From the NCBI GenBank assembly GCA_020796225.1, contig CM036762.1, positions 12,946,414-13,010,413 on the forward strand: a DNA stretch of 64,000 nucleotides. The letters run 5' to 3'. The notes below the pieces were generated by a model that saw nothing but the letters and a program-made list of their open reading frames with translations, had not been told where the DNA came from and ran no database searches. Shown in pieces: positions 10,640 to 21,597 of the stretch. Source of the stretch: Arion vulgaris. Lineage: Eukaryota > Mollusca > Gastropoda > Stylommatophora > Arionidae. The first letter of the stretch is position 1, and every line of letters begins with the position of its first letter. The position numbers and the translations under genes are program-made.

Positions 10640-10950
10640 CCAAAAGATCCTATTACTTGTTCCAATACATGGTGGACATCTGGGAGCAGCTGGCCAAAGA
10701 CAGGCAAGCATGGCGAGTGGCAGTTAGAGGCGGCTCAAAAAGAAAAGAAGAAAAACAACATCACATGTGCAGACAAAAGAGAACGCAGAGAGAAGAGAGT
10801 ACATTCTATGTACCAGTTCCAGTTTCCAGTTTTATCTGCAGCAACTGTGGCAATGATTGTCACTCCAGAATAGGTCATTACAGCCACAAGAAACGTTGTG
10901 ATTCAGAGCAGAATTTACTACGTGACGTAAGACCTATTGTTTCCTGAGAC
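10640..10950 (+). mobile_element. LINE 3' end with C2H2 tail
   Basis: The plus frame reads WEQLAKDRQAWRVAVRGGSK then FICSNCGNDCHSRIGHYSHK. The C-x2-C...H-x4-H finger after the 'LAKDRQAWR' block is characteristic of the C-terminus of an animal LINE polyprotein group. A relative is at 38290-38465. 5'-truncated. Confidence 0.75.
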
Positions 10951-12049
10951 AAAGAGGCCAATGATGATGACATGGTGGATATAAACTAACTGATACAAGA
11001 GGGAATGGGCAAGTGCATTGTGCAGGGCGTGGAGTTTTTTTCTAGAAAGACAGACCAGCTTGAATTGAAAAGAGCCGTGTCTACACTCATAAGTCACATT
11101 TACACACTTGACTTATGACCTGTAAAGACACAACTGATATACATGTCATCTATTTGTCTACTCAAATTGTGCACATGTTGTTCTGCATCGCTTCTCTGCC
11201 TTTTAATTAAGATCAAAGTGTAGTCCCACTGATCGCACCAAATGGAGTGAGCCTTCGTAGAGCCAATATACAAATTAATACATGTTAAACAAATTCCGAG
11301 CAGCTCTCATTCGAAAGACTCACGACGCTCAGTTTTACACGTTCAACCGAAACTGGGTCTACTCGCTGCGACACTGCCTGGTAATTTCACACACACACAC
11401 ACACAAAAACGGAAAATGTTGTTCTGCAGAAGAGCTCCTACCTTTCCATATTTGATGTTCATGTTTTAGATATTATTTTATCAAATTAATTAACTGGTCT
11501 TTTTATACGCTAAATAAATTACTCACACATCCGCCACACCCCCCTTCCAGCACCGGAAAGAATGTCTAATACCAGATGTGTTCTATTTCATTTTTGAAAG
11601 GTCCATATCTGTCTGACCCTATCTATCAATTACTCTAAGCCGTGGGCATTTTTTTGTTAAACCTTGTCTACCTATTCCCATCTAAAATTAACAGAACTAA
11701 TTTCAGATCTGCTAAGAGTATGTTTCTCGTCTGTGGTATCCTAGCTGTCCAACGCATCACATATTCCGGTTGTGTTCTCACATCCTAGATAAGAGATAAG
11801 TGTATAATTATGGATATTTGATAACGTTGAAGAACGAATCTATCTTTAAAATAGAAAATTGATTTTTTTAGGGATGTTTGATAACGTCGTGTTGGTCGAA
11901 ACGCTAACTGCGGTGTTATCGTTTCTAAAAGTACACTAAGAAGGTTTACATCCAGTAAATAGATCTATCCAGAAATAACTCAAAATCAAAGAAAACTGAT
12001 TGATGTTACAAATAGAAATGAGAAAATTGAAGTATTTTTTTTACATATG
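10951..12049. other. Intron sequence, little recognisable
   Basis: AT-rich with a short (AC)n at 11390-11405. At 11874-11915 there is gataacgtcgtgttggtcgaaacg, similar to the ggtcgaaacg motif of the foldback elements elsewhere. No gene seen. Confidence 0.4.
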
Positions 12050-12265
12050 AAGGGATACGAAGGGTTGGAGAAGATCATTATGAAAGGAGACCTCCCGGAA
12101 AAGAAAAGAAGAGGAAGAAGAAAGATAGATTCAGGATGTGACGGATGATTTAAGAATGACGGCTTCAGAGGCGGAACAGCTGGACTATGAGAAAGACAGA
12201 AATTCAGACTGTTAGAGTAGCAACTTTCTGCTCATGACGAGCTATTTGATGAGGATGAGGTTCGC
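12050..12265 (+). mobile_element. LINE 3' end, AGHLAYER group
   Basis: Matches 14940-15150: gggttggagaag, gattcaggatgtgac, gagaaagacagaaattc, gagctatttgatgagg. Frames are disrupted. Confidence 0.7.
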
Positions 12266-12344
12266 ATCTAATATCTTGTAGATATTAATGTTCTTTAAAT
12301 ATATCAATTTAGTAGTAATTATGAACTAATAAAAAAGTTAAGTG

Positions 12345-12578
12345 CATATCATTTACAGGACTTTACGAATCAAAACCCAGCTTTGTAACGCTGTTTGTGA
12401 TTTTTCTAGGCATTATTACGTTCATAGTTTGTCATTGTTTTCTAAACGGGTGGTGCCATCGTCCTTTTGTAAAAATCCACGCGAAACAATGTGCACCCAA
12501 ACTGTCCGCAGAGTGATTCGAACTCAGAACGTTGAGGTTAATAGACCGAGTCACTAACCCCTAGGCCACAGACGCCAC
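12345..12578 (-). mobile_element. SINE A, full copy
   Basis: Reverse complement of the family: starts at ggtggcgtctgtggcctagg (head, right end), B-box as gagttcgaatc, ends atttacaggactttacgaatc on the plus strand. Confidence 0.82.
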
Positions 12579-12662
12579 CGTGAACTAGTAACACACACAA
12601 AATGTCTTGCGTTCTTTTCAAACGTTGGGGTATGAAGGGTATGTCACTTCTTTCATTTCATA

Positions 12663-12696
12663 TTTCTTCTTCTTCTTCTTCTTCTTCTTCTTCTTG
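12663..12696. repeat. (TCT)n microsatellite
   Basis: About eleven TCT units. The next 200 bp (to about 12910) share cagggcgcctgg...tttttgcgtgaa with 17790-17870, a short dispersed repeat. Confidence 0.85.
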
Positions 12697-12917
12697 CGTT
12701 GGTCCGATATAAATTCAGACGTACTCAGGGCGCCTGGTATAACGCTTCTGATTGATTTTTTTGCGTGAAGGCGTGCTTTCCCTTTTTAGCAGCATCCCTC
12801 GCCATACAGGCTGGTCTTCTCCGACTTTGGATGTAGTTTCACATTTCTAAGGCAGTGTGCAGGAGCTAGGTGGATGAATTCCGTTCCTTGTATGTGGAAC
12901 GTCGAGTGAGGAATTTC

Positions 12918-13180
12918 TTCTTCTTTGCGTTTGTTCTTTACGACCAATTTTAATCACTCTTTGTGATATGTTTGATCTTTGCCAAGAACGTGTATACGTT
13001 GCACATTAGTTTGGTAGGCCCCTAAACTCATAGACTTCTACATGTTTAGGACACATGCATCCGATTTCAGCCAAACCTCCTTAGTCGCCTCTTACGACAT
13101 GCTTGGCAGGTAGCAGTGCTTCTATTCTTTACACCCCAAATTTGGGCCCCGGTAACCACTCGGGCGAAGTGAGGAACTGA
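12918..13180 (-). mobile_element. SINE E copy
   Basis: On the minus strand it starts cgcccgagtggttaccgggg (A-box-like), has a core with gtaagaggcgactaaggagg, and ends attggtcgtaaagaac. It closely matches 20108-20370 and 51598-51840. The tail is GAA-rich. Confidence 0.8.
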
Positions 13181-13254
13181 ACCCCCAACTATCACGCTGA
13201 TCCGTGTTACAACTAATCAAAAGAACTATCATATTGATAATTATTGTAATATAC

Positions 13255-13570
13255 AACTATTGCTACTATTGTTACTACTATTACTACAACTATTGCTACT
13301 ATTGTTTCTACTATTACTACAACTATTGCTACTATTGTTACTACTATTACTACAACTATTGCTACTATTGTTACTACTATTACTACAACTATTGCTACTA
13401 TTGTTACTACTATTACTACAACTATTGCTACTATTGTTACTACTATTACTACAACTATTGCTACTATTGTTACTACTATTACTACAACTATTGCTACTAT
13501 TGTTACTACTATTACTACAATTATTGCTACTATTGTTACTACTATTACTACAACTACTACTGATATTACT
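13255..13570. repeat. 33-bp minisatellite of CTA/TTG triplets
   Basis: About nine copies of actattgctactattgtta plus ctactattactaca. It is built of triplets, so several frames stay open, but the products are Leu or Tyr homopolymer-like and are not genes. Confidence 0.92.
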
Positions 13571-13590
13571 ACTAACTAAGTTGTTAAAAC

Positions 13591-13851
13591 TACTGGGTGT
13601 TCAACTTAAAAGCAGCCAGTGAATAGAGCTAATCTGGCATATATGTATGTAAATGTGAAGGTTCAGTTATGACGTAGTATAGGTCAAGGTTGTGCGATGG
13701 TGTGTAATTGTATTGTGGGAAGGGCGATGAACAAATGTGACGTAGGACAAGCTAGTCAGAACCGGTTTAAATAGTAAATAGACGAGATGCAATGCGTACC
13801 TGGCAAATTTCTATTTATCACTGGGGCTGCTTTTAAGTTGAACACCCTGTA
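13591..13851. mobile_element. mariner-like MITE, copy 1
   Basis: About 260 bp with inverted ends ctgggtgttcaacttaaaag / cttttaagttgaacaccctg and TA at both edges. The interior (gctaatctggcatatatgta, ggttcagttatgacgtagta) matches 16440-16700. Confidence 0.85.
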
Positions 13852-14202
13852 TTTTTCTAGAAAACAGCTTAGTCTGGTTATGATACCCAAGCTTTAAGAA
13901 AGAACTTCTGTTCAGCGTTGGTGGAATTAGCTATTCGCTGTTGGTTTTCCTCTGTTGCTCTTCCTTTTTCTCTTATGTAGGGCCGTGCCATGTTATGATA
14001 CAGAGAGGCGGCCGCATCAGGCGATACCGTAAGAGGGCGGCATAAACATCAAAATCAAAATTACAATTGATGGTTATTTTAAGGAAAAAATATTTCAAAG
14101 ACTTGCATCATACTGAAAGAATATACCGCACGCTCCTGCTCTTATGTTTCCTAATTTTTCCTCAATCTCTAATCACATTTTGGTTCTCTCCAAATTTATC
14201 GA

Positions 14203-14232
14203 TTTCTCTCTCTCTCTCTCTCTCTCTCTTCT
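14203..14232. repeat. (TC)n microsatellite
   Basis: Run of TC dinucleotides, followed at 14310-14375 by two to three copies of a 26-30 bp unit tattcccagtcaaactatca. Confidence 0.85.
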
Positions 14233-14394
14233 TCATCTTCACTCCCACACCCTCAGTCAATTCAGCAATTTCACACAATACACCCCGTCAGACTACAAGT
14301 TACTATTCATATTCCCAGTCAAACTATCAGGTACTACTCATATTCCCAGTCAAACTATCAGGTACTACTCATATTCCTTTAATACATAAAAGAA

Positions 14395-14550
14395 AAAAAG
14401 GACGAAGAATTGACTTCATTGCACTTGGTGATACCCCAAATGGCTCGGTATCTCTCAACAGAAAGGGCACGCCACTTACTGAGAGTACTGCAAAAAGCAT
14501 GTACTCTGTAGCTCCGGAAAACAATCCTAGGGTTCTCTTGAAAAACGCAC
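14395..14550 (-). mobile_element. SINE C body, headless
   Basis: The plus strand reads gaattgacttcattgcactt...taccccaaatggctcggt...gtagctccggaaaacaatcc, the body of the 2145-2385 copy. The tRNA-like head is missing. Confidence 0.78.
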
Positions 14551-14689
14551 TTGTAAACTGAACGACGCGGCATGAATTCCGTCTTTTAATGCACTGTTAT
14601 TAACTAAAAATTACATTTGTTCTTGAACTGAACTTTCAAGGAATCAAACTATTGTGTTCAACCCCAAGCAAGGATAAGTTACTACTAAT

Positions 14690-15170
14690 TATTAGAATGT
14701 CTCTGTTTAGAGCATGCATACTCCCAGTGGCAGCGTATGGGTGTGAAGCATGGACAATTAATAAAGCATTGGAAAAACATATGTGCTTTCGAATGTTAGT
14801 ATTACAGAAGAGTCCTCCGTATATATTGGACAGAGAAGAGAACAAATTGATCTATCCAGAAAGAACTCAAAATCAAAGAAAACTGTCTGATGCTACAAAT
14901 AAGAAAGAGAAAATTGAGATATTTTCGACAGATAAAAAGATATGAAGGGTTGGAGAAGACCAAGATGGAAGGAGGCATACCGGCAAAGAGAAGAAGAGAA
15001 GACCACGGAGAATTGGATTCAGGATGTAACTGATGGTTTGAACATGGCGGCTCAAGAGGCAGGACATCTGGCCTATGAGAGAGAGAGAAATTCCGGAGGA
15101 CTGTTGGGGTGGCAAAGTTCTGCTCAAGACAAGCTATTTGATGATGATGGTCTGTTCAGACAATTAATCA
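14690..15170 (+). mobile_element. LINE 3' fragment, AGHLAYER group (best copy)
   Basis: Frames on plus encode LFRACILPVAAYGCEAWTIN, then after small frameshifts the sequence seen as WIQDVTDGLNMAAQEAGHLA. This is the post-RT region and C-terminus of an RTE-like LINE. The 3' end is aagctatttgatgatgatgg. It helps define the decayed copies at 8820, 12050, 16130, 24098, 36300 and 37360. Confidence 0.78.
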
Positions 15171-15219
15171 AAGAGCAGTAAAGTAAAGGAACTATTTCCA
15201 TACTTCAAAGTATATAGGG

Positions 15220-15830
15220 TAATATGGTGTTAGGCTAGTATTTTTCATTGACCGTCGGCACACGATGTGGGATGTGGTCAAGATCACACCGACCGCCTTT
15301 CCTTCCCAGTGCTTTTCTATCACAGCCAACTATAAACTCATGGGGACTGCGGACTCGGGTAAAAATTGTGATAAATCAGACCACAACAGGTCACGTGACC
15401 TCGCATTCCAATATTGTTGTATAAAGATGAATTTATTTTAAATCAACACAAAATGCTAAATCGAAGTTATATTATTCAACAAGTTAAGTTTAACAATAAA
15501 GAATATCAATATTATTAATATTTTTCCTTAAAAATAACCATAGACTCACAGAACTGAGTACAATTTCTAAAAAAACTTGCAGTGTTCTATCAAACATATA
15601 TAAATTCAGCTGCCCCCTCCCCAACTGAATCTAGGTCAAGGGTTCCCCGTCAATTGTATGGCCTAGTTATTTCGAGTTGATAGTATTTTCTCTATACTCA
15701 ATTGAGGCATGGTCAATCTGAGAGCTGTTACGGAACAAATATTCCACACCCACTGTGGGAATTAATCTCGGACCACGCGCTGAAGAATCGAGTACACTAA
15801 CAACTACACTACTGCGGCTCTCAATACAAA
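15220..15830. repeat. Dispersed repeat H and neighbour
   Basis: 15305-15655 matches 23310-23600 and the interrupted copy 48995-50650 (blocks: atcagaccacaac, cacgtgacctcgcattcca, aacacaaaatgctaaatcga, agttaagtttaacaataa). 15220-15300 and 15700-15830 match 39477-39665 (cggcacacgatg, gagctgttacgg...aaatattccac). No coding potential. Type unknown. Confidence 0.65.
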
Positions 15831-15858
15831 ATCAATAAAATTAGTAACAGAAACTCAC

Positions 15859-16048
15859 CTTGCATTGAATGTCTTTTTCTCCTTCCAGGTCAATAAGACT
15901 ATGATGTTGCGTGACTTTAGTGGACATGTGAAGACCGACACATGTTTTACATAATATCTTGCTACAGTCCAGGCACTTGCTGCAAGCGTCCACATTTGTA
16001 GCACGTAACGTAGAGCATATCTCACAAGGAGGGACTTTGGACACAGTC
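15859..16048 (-). CDS. TRIM-family E3 ligase, exon 2 (B-box 1)
   Basis: Second exon of the same gene. The acceptor is a pyrimidine-rich tract ending tctgtcccag at 16049-16050 and the donor is CAAG|GTGAGT at 15859/15858. It encodes residues 101-164. A B-box type 1 zinc finger is seen as C109-x2-C112, C122-x2-C125, C128, C133-x2-C136, H140 and H147/H148. It ends IQCK, so the cysteine at 163 is the first ligand of the second B-box, whose remaining ligands lie in exon 3. The phase is 2 into the exon and 0 out, matching both neighbours. Confidence 0.92.
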
Positions 16049-16129
16049 CTGGGACAGAACATGTCAAAGAAATTATATTATATTTTTATGATAAATATAA
16101 ACAATTAAAAAGTAATTATAAATGTTAGT

Positions 16130-16400
16130 TATGAGAAGATCCATCATCATCCTCATCAAATAGCTTGTTCTGAGCAGAACTTTGCCAGTCCTTCGGAATT
16201 TCTCTATCTCGTTGGTCAGATGTCCATCCTCTGTTGTCGTCATGCTCATATTATCTGTTACATTCTGAATATCTCTTCTACATGGTCTAACTCTTCTCCT
16301 CTTTGCCGGCAATCCTCCATCCACGATGTTCTTCTCCAGCCCGTCGTGTTTTTTTTTTAAATGCCAAATACTTGAATTTTCTAGTTCTTATTTGTAGAAT
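16130..16400 (-). mobile_element. LINE 3' end, AGHLAYER group
   Basis: The minus strand encodes DGGLPAKRRRVRPCRRDIQN followed by VTDNMSMTTTEDGHLTNEIE, the C-terminal LINE text. It lies in intron 1 of the TRIM gene. Confidence 0.75.
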
Positions 16401-16439
16401 CAGCCAGTTTTCTTTGAAATTACGTTATTTCTTACGTTC

Positions 16440-16700
16440 TACAGGGTGTTCAAGATAATTGCATCCCGTGAATGGAGCTAATCTGGCATATATGTATGGA
16501 AATGGAAGGTTCAGTTATGACGTAGTATAGGTCAAGGTTGTGTGACGGTGTGTAATTGTAGTGCGGGAAGGGGCGGTGAACAAATGTGACGTAGGACGAG
16601 CTAGTCAGAACCGGTTTAAATAGTAAATAAACACAACTCAATATCTACCTGGCAACTTTCAAATTGTCAATGGGGCTGAAATTATTTTGAACACCCTGTA
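16440..16700. mobile_element. mariner-like MITE, copy 2
   Basis: Flanking TA at 16440-16441 and 16699-16700, ends cagggtgttcaa / ttgaacaccctg, 261 bp, interior shared with copy 1. The short TIR and TA duplication point to the Tc1/mariner group. Confidence 0.85.
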
Positions 16701-16914
16701 TTTTTTCTCTTTTCTGTCCATGATTTACGCAGAATGTCAAACATTTCGTAAAAGTATATGTATTAATTTGTATTTATGTATTATGTAATGTGTTTCATGG
16801 AAAATCAAAAATAATGAAACAATGTAGTGAAATGATACTGATACGAGTATCGTACAAATTGTGACAGTATTAAGATCCTGTCATCAAAAACAAAATTATG
16901 ACCCAATGCTCACG

Positions 16915-17275
16915 CACACGGGGGTGCACACTTGAACGGAGACGTATGAACACATGGGGGCTCACGCACGCACACATATGTACGCACGCTCACACAGATA
17001 AACATATACACTGTTTATTTGTGCATGCACACGAGGGCGTACAACAACACACATGGGAGCATACCCACACACATATTTGATTGCGCATCACTACACACAC
17101 AGTAGCACACACACACACGGGGACGCGCGCACACACACACACACACATATATACAGGCATGGGCAACAAATACACTAACTCACACATACATACACGGGTG
17201 GAGGCATAGATACACACAAGGTTGCTCACATATACATACACACACAAACACACAAATACATTCGCAAGATACGAA
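16915..17275. repeat. CA-rich simple sequence
   Basis: Irregular CA-rich tract with cacgcacac and acacatata variants. The ORFs across it are low-complexity artefacts. Confidence 0.85.
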
Positions 17276-17324
17276 CATAATCAAAATTCAACATTGCAAG
17301 TAAGTCTTTTTGTTGAATATTCAC

Positions 17325-17626
17325 CTTTTTGCAAGGACTTCCGTTAAGTTGGAGACCAGAAAATTGTCTGGAAGTCGTTTCACACCTCCTGTTGGTAAAT
17401 CAGTCTTCTTCCTACACAAGGGGCATGTAACTTGTCTGTTGTATATAGAAATTGTATACCTTGTTGTCCTATTACTTACTTCCTGCTCATACTGTTGCTG
17501 TAGACATGAGCAGCAGAATGTATGTAGACAAGACAACGTCTTCGGATCTCGAAAATTTTCTAAACATATCTTACAACTCAGAAACTGGTTGTTGATTTCT
17601 TGCATTAAACGAGTTCCCGTAGCCAT
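17325..17626 (-). CDS. TRIM-family E3 ubiquitin ligase, exon 1 (RING domain)
   Basis: First coding exon of a minus-strand TRIM-type gene. The ATG at 17626 is the first after an in-frame upstream TAA and has a good context (CAAGATGG). Residues 1-100 hold a complete C3HC4 RING finger: C18, C21, C33, H35, C38, C41, C68, C71, with the family-typical text LSCKICLENF and CPLCRKK. In TRIM proteins the RING recruits E2 enzymes and carries the ubiquitin-ligase activity. The exon ends at a donor AAAAAG|GTGAAT, leaving two bases of a split codon. The first base of the next exon completes it as AGG (Arg101), which supports the junction. No TATA box or other promoter element was recognised upstream. Confidence 0.93.
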
Positions 17627-17779
17627 CTTGCTTGTTCTTGTTAATATTGTCTCGTTTTATGTTTTATTATTTTTCCTCGCTTCGTCCCGCACTTAGTTCG
17701 TTTTTCTAACTTCATTTTTGATTAAACTGTGCACTCTCTCACTTGGTCAGTCTATTTATTCATCGATATATCTTTTTAT

Positions 17780-18110
17780 TCTTCTACGTTGGCACGGAAT
17801 GAAATCAGGTGTAGTCAGGGCGCCTGGATTGGCGATTCTGACTTATTTTTGCGTGAATGCCTGCTATCTTTATTATCAGTGTCTCCTTACAAAACAAACG
17901 TGATTTCTGCGAATTCATAGGGAAATCAATATATCCAGTTGAAATTAAACAAAAATGTACTGTAAGTCTTGAGAATGCTGATTGTTCTACACTCCATCAA
18001 TATGTGCTCATATTGTGTTGCGACTCATCTGTAAGAAAGAATATATGTATTAGAGTACATAAGTTATAGAAAATAAATGTATGTAACATATGAGATCAAT
18101 TTTGATCTTT
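17780..18110. other. Upstream flank of TRIM gene; short dispersed repeat
   Basis: 17790-17870 shares gtagtcagggcgcctgg and tttttgcgtgaatgcctgct with 12715-12775. The rest up to 18110 is AT-rich with no recognised element. Confidence 0.5.
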
Positions 18111-18255
18111 TATGATGTCAAAGTTCTGCTCAGGACAATCTATTTGATGATGATGTATATGATGATGATGATGATAATGATGATGATGATAATGATGATG
18201 ATGATGATGATAATGATGATGATGATAATGATGATGATGATAATGATGATAAATG
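18111..18255 (+). mobile_element. LINE 3' tip with expanded (GAT)n tail
   Basis: caaagttctgctcaggacaa...ctatttgatgatgatg is the end of the AGHLAYER-group LINE. It runs into about 100 bp of imperfect (GATGAT/AATGAT)n, suggesting that the LINE's GAT-rich 3' terminus seeded the microsatellite. Confidence 0.7.
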
Positions 18256-18430
18256 TGATCTGTTTTAGAAAATGATATATCATCTTATATACATAAAGAA
18301 GCAGGGACCTTCCTAAACATTCTTTGAAAACTATCTCTATATGTTCGTGCTCTTAATAACGTGATATTAATTACTTATGCACAAAAACCATTTAGACCAG
18401 GTCAGATCCTTTCTAATTAGTGAGTGGAAG

Positions 18431-18462
18431 GGTGTGTATGTGTGTGTGTGTGTGTGTGTTTC
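18431..18462. repeat. (GT)n microsatellite
   Basis: Dinucleotide run tgtgtatgtgtgtgtgtg. Confidence 0.9.
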
Positions 18463-18534
18463 AATTTCAGAGGGGGTATTCGTTTTATGACAGTTAGCAT
18501 GCGCTTGCATTTTATTATGAAAATGAAAATCGTG

Positions 18535-18768
18535 GCATATCCTAAAGGAGATAGTCATCAAGCACAGTAAACGAGTCGTTGATTTTCTAGGCATCACTTA
18601 TACGTTCAATAGTTTGCCATTGTTTTCTGAAGGGTGAGGTCTATTTTTACCTTTTTGTAAAAATCCAGCGGAAACTAATTTGCTTCCCAAATTTGCCCAC
18701 CGTGGGGTTTGAACCAGGTACGCTTGGGTTTGTGATCGAGCGCACTACCGCTTGAGCTACAGACGCTC
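18535..18768 (-). mobile_element. SINE B, full copy
   Basis: The minus strand begins gtgagcgtctgtagctcaag (A-box), then gtacctggttcaaacccc (B-box), then a core with aatggcaaactattgaacgt, gcctagaaaatcaacgactc and a terminal gatatgccacgatttt. The core is shared with SINE A although the head differs. Confidence 0.82.
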
Positions 18769-18849
18769 ACATTTTATTACAGATATACTTTTTAATTACT
18801 ACGTAAAGTTATCTTTTAATTAAAAAAATATGATTTATCTTTCAAGTAA

Positions 18850-19030
18850 TAGCATGTCACTTGCGGAACGTCGATTTCTTCACAGCCTGCCTGAAAAAAT
18901 TCCTTGTCTCTTGCAGGTTCTCCCTCCTCGTTCAAGGTTTCTTTGATGTCCTACTGCCACCTACCTCTTGGTCGTCCCCTGCCTCGTACTCCAGGAACCA
19001 TTCCTCCATTGCCGCTCTCTGTAGATTATT
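18850..19030 (-). mobile_element. LINE C-terminal fragment, LQDIKETMN group
   Basis: Minus-strand frames give GRGRPRGRWQ, DIKETLNEEGEPARDKEFF, related to the better copies at 24890-25205 and 35815-36017. Frameshifted. Confidence 0.6.
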
Positions 19031-19174
19031 TATCTACTGCAGAAATATGTGCATTTAACAACACTGTTTCTCTATCACGCTCAATTATAATTGTAAAACT
19101 GCGTAGAAGCATTCTATTTCTGAGTTAATAACATTAAGTAGCTCCTAATGAGGGGGTATCATGTTTATAATTAT

Positions 19175-19285
19175 TAGGTTTTTAACAAACAAAAACGTAT
19201 ATATGTACATATCAAATTGTAGCAAACAAAAACGTATATATGTACATATCAAATTGGATAACAAAAACGTATATATGTACATATG
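19175..19285. repeat. Short tandem repeat, about 34-bp unit
   Basis: Three copies of aacaaaaacgtatatatgta followed by catatcaaatt and spacer. Confidence 0.85.
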
Positions 19286-19289
19286 AAAT

Positions 19290-19550
19290 TTGAACAGGCA
19301 CTTTAAACAATAGCACTCAATAACATGAGGAGGGAGGTTTAGAACACATTGTGGCAACTGGTAAAATCGAAGCAAGCGAGACAGAGGAAGACAGAGGAAG
19401 ACAGAGGAAGAACGTTTTAGACAGCCTGACTTCATGGAACGGAAGAGCGTCAACATCCGAGATGATAGCAAATACAGGGGACATAGATTTGTGGAGATCC
19501 ATGATTGTCTACGCCAGCCGGCACGGCACCTGATGATGAAGACCCAATAA
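19290..19550 (+). mobile_element. RTE-like LINE 3' fragment
   Basis: Plus frame: LDSLTSWNGRASTSEMIANT then WRSMIVYASRHGT and stop, as in the C-terminus at 57690-58010. The tail after the stop is gatgatgaagac. Confidence 0.75.
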
Positions 19551-19649
19551 CAAAGTATAACTCTATGTGGCACAACAGAAAACATTTCAAAGTAGCACTT
19601 CATTAACTAGATCATACTGAACAGTTACAATAACCATAATATCAAAAGG

Positions 19650-19975
19650 TGTGTGACTGCTCAAATGACTAATATTGAGGTGCTGAATGAGATCAAGACA
19701 CAGCGAAAGCGTATCATCAATATAAGAAAGAGGCAGCCATCATTTTTCGGGCATGTGATGAGGAGGTTAGGTTTAGAACACATTGTGATAACCGGTAAAA
19801 TCGAGGGTAGACAAGACAGGGGAAGATAGAAACAGAACATTTTGGATAGCCTAACTTCATGGCACGGTAGAGCGTCAACATCTGAGTTGATAGCAAACAC
19901 CAACGGCAGAGATTTGTGGAGATCCATGATCGCCTACGCCAGCCGAGACGGCACCTAATGATGATGATGATGATG
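19650..19975 (+). mobile_element. RTE-like LINE 3' fragment
   Basis: The plus strand reads SFFGHVMRRLGLEHIVITGK, then after a stop LDSLTSWHGRASTSELIANT, ending YASRDGT. It is a second copy of the same subfamily as 19290-19550. The tail is (GAT)n. Confidence 0.78.
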
Positions 19976-20107
19976 TGTGTGTTTGTTCTTGCGTGTTGAT
20001 GGCTCACATAGTTTGTATATAGCTGTTCAATAGTGTACACTTCTTGTGAGCTATCATCAAAGTCATATTTATTACTATTATGTTTTTATGGAGATTTAAA
20101 TATTAGA

Positions 20108-20370
20108 TTCTTCTTCTTCTTCTTTGTGTTCGTTCTTTACGACCAATTTTAATCACTCTTTGTGATATGTTTGATCTTTGTCAAGAACGTGTATACGTTG
20201 CACATTGGTTTGGTAGACCCTAAACGCATAGACTTCTACACATTTAGGACACGTGTATCTGATTTCAGTCAAACCTCCTTAGACGCCTCTTACGACATGC
20301 GTGACAGGTAACAGTGGTTCTATTCTTTACACCCCAAATTTAAGCCCCGGTAACCACTTGGACGAAATAT
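20108..20370 (-). mobile_element. SINE E copy
   Basis: Near-identical in layout to 12918-13180, from the GAA-rich end gaagaagaagaa to the head cgtccaagtggttaccgggg. Confidence 0.8.
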
Positions 20371-20394
20371 TAACACAGAGCACATCCTGCAGTC

Positions 20395-21440
20395 ATGTCC
20401 ATCATACATCAATCAAGTGCCATTCCTGCCGGCGTAGGCGATCATGTCTCTCCACAACTCTCTTTGCTTGGTGCATGTAATCAGTTCTGACGTCGATATT
20501 TTGTCGAACCATGATGTCAAGCCATCCAACATTTTCTCCCTCTCCTTCCCTGAATTTTACCTGTAGTCACCAAATGTTCTAAACCTTCTCTTCGCATTAT
20601 ATGCCCGAAGAACCTTGATTGTCGGATTCTTATTCTTTTGATAAGGTTTCTTTGTGTGCAGACCTGATTTAAAACCTCCACGTTTGTTTTCTTTGCTGTC
20701 CATGGAATTCTCAACATTCTTCTGTAAAACCACATCTCTGTGGCTTCCAATGATCGTATTGATTGTTTGTTCAGTGTCCATGATTCGCTGCCATACATAA
20801 GAATTGGTTCAATATAGCATTGGAGTACTCGTTTTCGCAGTGTCATTGGTAGTGAGTTCACGCATAGTGTGTTCTTCATTTTCATAAAAGCTGCTTTCGT
20901 TTGAGCTATTCTACTCCTAATCTCTATTGTACATCTTCCATCTGGTGTTAAGAATGTTCCTAGATACTTGAATCGATGGACTTGTTTCAGTGTTGTGTTA
21001 TTTATTTTGATATTGCATGTTGGTGTTTCTTGTTTCTTGGAGACAACCATAACCTCTGTTTTCTTTATATTCATGCTTAATCCTTTCTTTTCACTTTCTC
21101 TCACTAGTATGTCTATCAAGTCTTGCAGATCGTGTTCATTTGTAGCCATGAGAATTGTGTCATCAGCGTACCTTAGGTTGTTTATATTTTGTCCACCGAC
21201 TGCTATTCCTGTCTTTTCTTCTATAGATCTCATGATGTTTTCGCTATATAAGTTGAATAGGTCTGGTGAGAGTACGCACCCTTGTCGTACTCCTAACTGT
21301 ATCGCCTGATAGATTCCAATCTTACTCTCTAGTCTAATGGCTGCGGTTTGTTGCCAGTACAAATTCTTGATCAGCCTAAGATCAAGTCCATCATACATAC
21401 ACAAACGAAACAAAACATGGCCTCATGAACGAAGCTTTCA
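20395..21440 (-). mobile_element. RTE/BovB-like LINE, 5'-truncated, reverse transcriptase and C-terminus
   Basis: The long minus-strand frame (20517-21413) encodes the RT palm and thumb. The motif [20 protein letters not shown] corresponds to RT block 4, [11 protein letters not shown] is the catalytic YADD block, [12 protein letters not shown] follows, and [12 protein letters not shown] is the thumb. After these come [22 protein letters not shown] and [14 protein letters not shown]. The last about 35 codons (20410-20520) are in another frame and end GRHGT-like. KAF-type sequence near 21437 marks the 5' break, so the endonuclease and RT fingers are absent. Both aspartates of YADD are intact, but the truncated and frameshifted copy cannot encode an active element. 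The C-terminal text is very close to the plus-strand copy at 57690-58010, implying recent activity of the family. Confidence 0.9.
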
Positions 21441-21597
21441 GAGCAAGCTATGGGAAACTCTCGAAGAACTCCAACTAATATGCAGCTTCATAGAGGCAAC
21501 CCGTCTCACGCTGTAGACGAGCATACGAAACCTAACTCAAAGAGGAAGAAGAAGAAGAAGAATGATATTGACTTGTCTAGTACATATTATTGTTGCT

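Noticed and set aside
13204..13622. ORFs of about 120 residues, Tyr- or Leu-rich
   Set aside because: Triplet-based 33-bp minisatellite, low complexity only.
18700..18770. tRNA gene on the minus strand
   Set aside because: tRNA-like, but it is the head of SINE B with the usual core behind it, and the acceptor stem does not pair.
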